Source of the DNA: Streptomyces sp. B3I8
GTDB lineage: Bacteria; Actinomycetota; Actinomycetes; Streptomycetales; Streptomycetaceae
NCBI RefSeq assembly: GCF_030816915.1
Contig: NZ_JAUSYN010000001.1
Coordinates: 310,001-374,000 of the forward strand
Direction of reading: 5' to 3'
Length of the DNA: 64,000 nt
The notes beneath the pieces are model-generated. The model was not told where the DNA came from. It saw nothing but the letters and a program-made list of their open reading frames with translations, and made no database searches. Positions 59,008 to 64,000 of this stretch are shown piece by piece. The stretch's first letter is position 1; each line of letters starts with the position of its first letter. Made by a program: the position numbers and the translations under genes.

Positions 59008-60024
59008 ATGACCCGACCAACCGCACGCGTTCTCGCCTTGCTGGAGTTGTTGCAGGCGGGAGGAACCCGCACTGTCGTCGACCTCGCCGAGCGCCTCGGA
59101 GTCGACCAGCGCACCGTGCGCCGCTATGTCGAGCAGCTACGCGAGATGGACATTCCGGTGGACGGGGTTCGCGGTCGGTACGGCGGCTACCGTCTGGCCC
59201 GCCACTACCGCATGCCCCCGCTGATGCTGAACGACGAGGAAGGCCTTGCCGTGGTGTGGGCGTTGCTGGTCAACCAACATGCGCACAGTGGTCCGGTGAC
59301 CCCGCTGGTGAGGGAGACGGCCACCGCGAAGGTACGCCGAGTGCTGCCGGCCGCGCTCGCCCGCCGCATCGACGCGGTACTGCGGGCAGTGGACTTCACC
59401 GGTGAGCCACGCCCGGGCGCGGAAGACCACGACGACGCCGAAGCTCGTCCTGGTACAGACGAAGGCGCTCAGACGCTGCTCGGTCTGGCCGAGGCAGCAC
59501 GGGACCAGCGCCCGGTCGCGTTCGCGTACCGGACCCGTCAGGGGCACGCGGCAACGCGGCACGTACAGCCGCACGGCATCGTGGCGTACCGAAACCTGCT
59601 CTACCTCACCGGCTTCGACACCGACCGCCGGGCGCAGCGTACCTACCGCCTGGACAGGATGGCCGATCTGCGGCTTCTGCCAGGCACCTTCGAAGCGCCC
59701 GCGAACATCGACCCAGCGGCCCAGGTGCTGGGACCACTGTCGGCGGCACCTTCGCGATACGACGTCTCCGTGCTCATCCGCGCTGATCCGGCCCATGTGC
59801 GGCGCTGGATCCCGGAGACGCTCGGGTCAGTCGCGCCGGCGTCGCCTCCCGATGCTGCGGACGGTCAAGACTGGCTGCAGGTGTTTCTGCGGGCTGAACG
59901 CCTCGAATGGGTCGCCGGCACACTCGCCATGCTGGACCGGCCCTTCATCATCCAACAGCCGGAAGCCCTCAGAACGGTGGTTCTCGCACTCGGACACCGA
60001 CTGGCTGAACACTCCGCCCAGTGA
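59008..60024 (+). CDS. WYL-domain helix-turn-helix transcriptional regulator
   Basis: The 338-residue protein has a DeoR-like winged helix (TRVLALLELLQAG-type start, VDLAERLGVDQRTVRRYVEQL) and GRYGGYRL at about 52-59, then a WYL-type domain (about 160-300; PVAFAYRTRQG, RHVQPHGIVAYRNLLYLTGFD) that binds nucleotide or nucleic acid ligands in relatives. It diverges from the VOC gene. The following 160 bases hold no gene that I can support. Confidence 0.92.
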   Translation: MTRPTARVLALLELLQAGGTRTVVDLAERLGVDQRTVRRYVEQLREMDIPVDGVRGRYGGYRLARHYRMPPLMLNDEEGLAVVWALLVNQHAHSGPVTPLVRETATAKVRRVLPAALARRIDAVLRAVDFTGEPRPGAEDHDDAEARPGTDEGAQTLLGLAEAARDQRPVAFAYRTRQGHAATRHVQPHGIVAYRNLLYLTGFDTDRRAQRTYRLDRMADLRLLPGTFEAPANIDPAAQVLGPLSAAPSRYDVSVLIRADPAHVRRWIPETLGSVAPASPPDAADGQDWLQVFLRAERLEWVAGTLAMLDRPFIIQQPEALRTVVLALGHRLAEHSAQ

Positions 60025-60184
60025 CGCGAAGTCACCGACGACGAGGAACGACTCGATACCGCCCGCGGCCAGGACGACCTGATCGCGGGCGGCCCGCCCC
60101 GGACACCGCCGGTGGTCGACGCCCAACGGCTCCAGACGGTCGGTCCACCAGCGGCACCGGACCGAGAGATCGCACCTTGATGTC

Positions 60185-61975
60185 TCACGCCTCGTCAAAG
60201 GCCTCGAGCAGGCGCTCGTACGCCGGCTTCGGCCGCAGGGCCGCGTCCCACGGCAGGGAATCGGCCGTGCGCGGAGGATAGATCTTCGTGTCGGCGGTGG
60301 AACCGTACCGGTCGGTGAATCCCCATGTGGAGAACGATGTGCAGTTCGGCTCCTCCAGGCAGACCCGCAGCTTGCCCGCCATCTCATCGGCCTGGGTCTG
60401 CCGCCCGTCCTCCTCGTCCTCACCTATGGGGACGTCCATCTCCGACACCCGCGCCTGAACCCCGAGCTCCGCCAGATCCCGCACATGGCTGCGGAAGGTC
60501 TCCGGGTCGATGCGGTCGCCGGGTGCGTACTCATGGTTCTGGAAACCCACGCCGTCGATCGGTACGCCGCGTTCCTTGAGCCGCTCGACCAGATCGTAAA
60601 GGGCGTCCCAGCGCTCGCCTTCCTCCTCCACCCCGTACTCGTTGAGGAACAGCCGTGCCTTCGGATCGGCCCGGTGGGCGGCCCTGAACGCCTCGTCGAT
60701 GTACTTCTCGCCCATGGCCTCGAACCACGGGCTCTGCTCGGAGCGCAGACCGAGATCCCCGTTGGTGTAGCTCTTCTCGTCGTCGGACATGGGCTCGTTG
60801 ACCACATCCCATTCCGCGACCTTTCCCTTGAAGTGCCCGGCGACCATGGCGATGTGCCGGAGCATGGTCCGGCGCACCTCCTCGGGGTCGTCGTTCTCCC
60901 GCATCCAGCTGGGCAGAGCCTCGTGCCAGACGAGGGTGTGCGCGTGCACCTTCATGTCGTTCGCGCGGGCGAAACGTACGAGCAGGTCCGCGTCGCGGAA
61001 GTCGTAGACGCCCCGGCGCGGGTGGAGGAACTGTGGCTTGAACGCGTTCTCCGGAGTGAGCATGGAGAACTGGCTTCCCGCGAGCGCCCGGTAGCGTGAG
61101 TCGGTGAGCAGCGGGTTCTCGGCCAGGGCGGCGCCGACGTCGAACGGCCGCCCCACGTCTGCGGCCCGCGCACGCAGCGAGTCGTCGGACTGCTCCTGGC
61201 GTAGCTGCGGCGCCTTGATCACGCGGAGCGAGTCACCGCTCTCCGCCCGCGCCGTCAGCCGCGTCAGCCGCCATCCCTCGCGGCGCTCGTCCTGGCCCGC
61301 GTCCGCCTCCAGACCGAACCAGACAGTGCCCTCGGCGAACACCCCCGGGTCGTGCACGGTCCCCAGCCGCCGCCCGTCGGCTTTCACGCGGAAGGTGTCA
61401 CCGATGCTCGACACGGCGAGCGTCACCCTCCCGGAGCAGCCGCAGTCGAAAACCTTGGAGGTGGCCGGCTCATCGCCCTCGCCGTCCCATATCTGTACCT
61501 TCACGTGTCCGTCAGCGGTCACGCCGACGCGGAGTGAGGGCCGCTCCTGCCGCCACTCGTCGTAGATGACCGGTACACGTCCGTAAAGCCGCAGCCATGA
61601 GCCGCCGTCACCGTCACCCACACCGGACATGCGCGCGGTGACGGTGAAGTCGCCATCGGACCTGAGATGCGGGCCGGCCAGGTTCAGCGGGGGGTTGGGC
61701 CGGCCGCCGGAGGAGTCCTGCTCCACGATGTGCCGATCCAATGCGCTGACCCGCAGGATGTCGTTCCGCGCGGTGGTGCCCGGCATCTGCGTCCAGTCCT
61801 GGTTCCGCAGCAGGTCTTCGTCGTGCGCGCCGCCTTCGCCCTGCCCCGTGCACCCGGCCGCCACCGCCGTGACGAGCACCACGGCGGTCAGTCGCTGCCA
61901 CGTCCCCCCACCGAGGCCCACGGTCCCTCCCACTCTCTTGTTCGAGACGAGATCAACGTCTCGGAACCGGGCCAC
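60185..61975 (-). CDS. GH10 endo-1,4-beta-xylanase, lipoprotein
   Basis: The 596-residue secreted enzyme begins with GTG 61975 (a later GTG at the VGGTVGLGG segment is also possible) and has a lipobox (VAAGC) after a hydrophobic stretch at about 28-42. Residues about 60-250 form a concanavalin-like domain (GDFTVTARM, EGTVWFGLE). The GH10 barrel follows: VHAHTLVWHEALPSW, WDVVNEPM with the acid/base Glu near 392, and RVSEMDVPI with the nucleophile Glu near 512. It hydrolyses xylan backbone. An N-terminal laminin/concanavalin-like domain in front of GH10 is unusual for simple xylanases. Confidence 0.93.
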   Translation of the reverse strand: MARFRDVDLVSNKRVGGTVGLGGGTWQRLTAVVLVTAVAAGCTGQGEGGAHDEDLLRNQDWTQMPGTTARNDILRVSALDRHIVEQDSSGGRPNPPLNLAGPHLRSDGDFTVTARMSGVGDGDGGSWLRLYGRVPVIYDEWRQERPSLRVGVTADGHVKVQIWDGEGDEPATSKVFDCGCSGRVTLAVSSIGDTFRVKADGRRLGTVHDPGVFAEGTVWFGLEADAGQDERREGWRLTRLTARAESGDSLRVIKAPQLRQEQSDDSLRARAADVGRPFDVGAALAENPLLTDSRYRALAGSQFSMLTPENAFKPQFLHPRRGVYDFRDADLLVRFARANDMKVHAHTLVWHEALPSWMRENDDPEEVRRTMLRHIAMVAGHFKGKVAEWDVVNEPMSDDEKSYTNGDLGLRSEQSPWFEAMGEKYIDEAFRAAHRADPKARLFLNEYGVEEEGERWDALYDLVERLKERGVPIDGVGFQNHEYAPGDRIDPETFRSHVRDLAELGVQARVSEMDVPIGEDEEDGRQTQADEMAGKLRVCLEEPNCTSFSTWGFTDRYGSTADTKIYPPRTADSLPWDAALRPKPAYERLLEAFDEA

Positions 61976-62076
61976 AGTTCATCACACGTGAGATTTCGCT
62001 GACCGGCGGATGGCGGGACTGGCGGCCGGGCCGCGGCCGGGCCGCCACAAGTCAGATGGCGGAACAGGACGCTCTT

Positions 62077-62919
62077 TCAGCAGGTCTCGCGCACGTAGTC
62101 CTCGCTGTCCGGCTCGGAGACGTCCATGTCACGCATGACCACGCTCACCCGGTCCCCGTAGGCACAGGCGTTGCGCAGGCCCTCTTCGGTGTACTCGATG
62201 AAGATCGCGTGGTCACCGAAGGCGGACACGTACGTGCCGCACTCGTTCCACTTCGGGTCGCCGCACTCCTCCGCGACGGCGAAGTCGAGCCCGTTGGCCT
62301 TGTGGTTGCCGGCCAGTTCCACGGTGTTCTTCTGCCCGACGGCGAGTCCCTTGTCGTGCGCGTGGGCCGACAGGAGGCGGATGTAGGCCTGGGCGTCCTG
62401 CGCGGTGAGCGCGCCGTTCACCACGTCACGGTCGTACGTGTCGTAGTTGTCCAGTTCGACGGCGTCGAAGCCCTTGGTGTCGCACTGGTCGATCTGCTTG
62501 TCGATCTGCTCGGCGATCCGCTCGCGCTTCCCGTCCTCGGAGATGTCGAGGATCACCTCGTCCCACTCGGGGTCGATGACGGGCTCACCGTCCTTGGTCA
62601 GCAGCAGATCCTTGTCCCAGTCCTGCGGGCCGCTGACGTCTCCCTCCTGCTGGGTCTGGAAGGCATTGACGTAGCAGATGTTGTACAGGCCCTTCGCCGG
62701 GGACTCCTTGACGTCCCGGGTGACGACCTGAACGCCCTCGTCGGGCTCGTAGGCGCCGCCGATCTGGTAGTCGAAGGACGCGTTGACCGGAGGCAGGACC
62801 ACGGTCTCGGCCGCCTCCGAGCGGAACGGATTCAGCACGGCCATGACGGTGGCGCAGGACGCTGCCAGGGCCAGGCCGGTGACGATCTTCCCCGTGCGGG
62901 GGCGGCGGCGGGCAGGCAT
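62077..62919 (-). CDS. Secreted GH114-like endo-alpha-1,4-polygalactosaminidase family protein
   Basis: The 280-residue protein starts at ATG 62919, with GAAGGAG eight bases upstream, and has a signal peptide (about 1-36). The barrel includes SFDYQIGGAY, NICYVNAFQ, the acidic strands DEVILDIS and FDAVELDNYD, and HDKGLAVGQKN, matching the GH114 TIM-barrel family with acidic catalytic candidates. Members degrade alpha-1,4-polygalactosamine-like polymers of fungal walls or biofilms. It follows the xylanase gene in the minus direction after the 61976-62076 gap, so the two could form a degradative pair. Confidence 0.85.
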   Translation of the reverse strand: MPARRRPRTGKIVTGLALAASCATVMAVLNPFRSEAAETVVLPPVNASFDYQIGGAYEPDEGVQVVTRDVKESPAKGLYNICYVNAFQTQQEGDVSGPQDWDKDLLLTKDGEPVIDPEWDEVILDISEDGKRERIAEQIDKQIDQCDTKGFDAVELDNYDTYDRDVVNGALTAQDAQAYIRLLSAHAHDKGLAVGQKNTVELAGNHKANGLDFAVAEECGDPKWNECGTYVSAFGDHAIFIEYTEEGLRNACAYGDRVSVVMRDMDVSEPDSEDYVRETC

Positions 62920-63160
62920 GGGCGACTCCTTCGAAGGACGGTACCGCTGACATCGCCCTCGTCGGCCTGCGGGAGACGGCGAAACCCGGGGCACTGCACA
63001 GGGACCACGGTGGGCACCCGGCCGGGGCGTGACGCCCACCCTAGGAGTGATCTCCCCCGGAGCACAGCACGCACCTTGCTCAGAGCTTGCGCGGCCGCCC
63101 TCCTCCCCTACCGGCGGCCCACAGCCGTCGGAAGGGCCGCGCGTGTGCCCGCCCGCCGGT

Positions 63161-63562
63161 TCACAGGGGAAGGGTTATACCGAGCTGCCGCATGGCCGAC
63201 GAGGGCGGGCCCCCTTCGGACCGCTCGGTCTTGTAGCCCTTGGCACGCGGTTCCAGGGTGCGGGGATCGACCGCCTCGGCGGGGGCGCTCCTGGCGTAGA
63301 GCCCGGCCGGCTGGCTGTCCCGGTCGTGGGGCAGGAGCCAGAAGACGCGGCGACGGAAGGTGCCGGACTGGCGGGACGGCTTGGCGGTCGGGCCGAGGAG
63401 CGCGTAGCCGACCATGCGCCCGTCACGGTGGTAGGCGGGTTTCCCCCTGCGGGTGGGCAGCCGGTCCAGGCTCTGCCGGACGTAGTCGAGGTCATCGATC
63501 TCTTCCAGCCACACGAGTTCGATCTCGTGGCTGATCTCGTCCTCGGCGATCAGGGAGCTCAT
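63161..63562 (-). CDS. Hypothetical protein beside the mobile-element primase
   Basis: This 133-residue frame starts at ATG 63562, overlapping the primase stop by four bases (ATGA). It has an acidic N-terminus (IELVWLEEIDDLDYV) and basic middle (RQSLDRLPTRRGKP), with no domain I recognise. Overlap with the primase suggests it belongs to the same mobile element module. The 240 bases between this gene and the glycosidase gene show no gene. Confidence 0.65.
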   Translation of the reverse strand: MSSLIAEDEISHEIELVWLEEIDDLDYVRQSLDRLPTRRGKPAYHRDGRMVGYALLGPTAKPSRQSGTFRRRVFWLLPHDRDSQPAGLYARSAPAEAVDPRTLEPRAKGYKTERSEGGPPSSAMRQLGITLPL

Positions 63563-64000
63563 GCGTCGGCGTCCCTTTCCTGGTCGGTGAGCAGTCCGAT
63601 GCCCGGGTAGTGCTTGCGCTGGTTGGACAGGATCATTTCCTTGGGCGAGGCCAGTCCCACGAGCTCCCGGGTGCGGGCGGCGAACGCCCTCGAGGACATG
63701 ACCGGTGCGCCCTCATTCTGGCACCAGGTCTTGTAGGCGGAGTAGAGAGCCGTCTGCTCGGCTCTCAGATCGGCCCCCAGCATGCAGCACTCCTCGTAGA
63801 AACGGCCGGTGTGGTCCTCGGTCTCGGCGTAGGCGGTGGTGGCGATACGGACGCGTTCGGGGCCCGTGAGATCGCGGTCGCCTGCGAGGTAGCGGCGGGC
63901 TCCCTCGATGAGCCAGCCCAGGATGCCGGGGCCTTCTTCGGTGACGAGGATGTCCGCCAGATTGTCGATCTTCCGGTGGTCGGGCACGACGCGCTCGAAG
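63559..64000 (-). CDS. P4-type phage/plasmid primase, C-terminal part; gene continues past the right edge
   Basis: The visible 147 codons read FERVVPDHRKIDNLAD, then LVTEEGPGILGWLIEGARRYL and YEECCMLG with SAYKTWCQNEGAP. The motif EGPGILGWLIEGARRYL and the late YxxYxxWCxxxG segment are typical of the C-terminus of P4/D5-like primase-helicases that replicate integrative elements and phages. The frame has no start within the window. It marks the edge of a mobile element to the right of this window. Confidence 0.85.
   Translation of the reverse strand, partial: FERVVPDHRKIDNLADILVTEEGPGILGWLIEGARRYLAGDRDLTGPERVRIATTAYAETEDHTGRFYEECCMLGADLRAEQTALYSAYKTWCQNEGAPVMSSRAFAARTRELVGLASPKEMILSNQRKHYPGIGLLTDQERDADA

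Noticed and set aside
60025..60184. Possible gene remnant on the minus strand after the WYL gene
   Set aside because: A short frame is open but shows no motif I can assign, so it is left as intergenic.

Overview
The window comes from a very GC-rich actinomycete, almost certainly a Streptomyces or close relative. The evidence is the strong G/C bias at third codon positions, frequent GTG and TTG starts, many open but non-coding antisense frames, and gene families typical of that genus (AAWKG-type protein, WYL regulator, DUF2180, zinc anti-sigma factor, GH10/GH114 secreted enzymes).

Region 1 (1-41,320) is a type VII secretion (ESX/T7SS) locus. On the minus strand, in transcription order, lie eccD, eccB, two WXG100 proteins, a T7SS-associated protein, a 1,104-residue coiled-coil AAWKG-type protein, a YbaB/EbfC-like protein, a WXG100-like protein, and then one enormous gene. 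That gene starts at a TTG at 23,477 and stays open past the left edge, giving at least 7,825 codons. Pointing the other way are eccC (three FtsK-type ATPase domains) and an EccA-like protein made of a parallel beta-helix fused to two CbbX-type AAA domains. The mycosin gene mycP lies between them on the opposite strand. The motor (EccC), membrane channel parts (EccB, EccD), protease (MycP), EccA-type ATPase and Esx substrates are all present; I saw no EccE. The giant protein is the likely cargo. It has an alpha-helical WXG100-like N-terminus, three complete modules with a conserved His/Cys pair (the domain I believe is called lonely Cys), part of a fourth, a partial copy, an anthrax lethal factor-like zinc peptidase signature and a papain-like glutamine-deamidase-type toxin domain.

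Region 2 (41,321-46,577) is a patchwork: an IS481-type transposase remnant, a TetR regulator divergent from a TetX-like flavin monooxygenase, a 7-base tandem repeat, a secreted lamin-tail protein, a sugar-nucleotide reductase remnant, and a PIN-type toxin with its antitoxin.

Region 3 (46,648-56,523) holds a RsbW-like ATPase, an AhpD-like protein and two MarR paralogues. These share a palindromic operator and a C-terminal cysteine cluster, and they flank a minus-strand cluster of flavin monooxygenase, class II aldolase, DapA-like lyase, flavin reductase fused in frame to a DUF2180 zinc module, a HemC, a YggS remnant, a glutamine amidotransferase and a small gene. The cluster looks like a small-molecule pathway, but its substrate is not evident.

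Region 4 (56,524-64,000) has a thioredoxin-like redoxin behind twin palindromes, an ECF sigma factor with a small zinc anti-sigma factor, a VOC protein divergent from a WYL regulator, a GH10 xylanase lipoprotein and a GH114-like secreted glycosidase. At the right edge is the C-terminal part of a P4-type phage/plasmid primase, marking the border of a mobile element. I recognised no tRNA, rRNA, CRISPR array or riboswitch.
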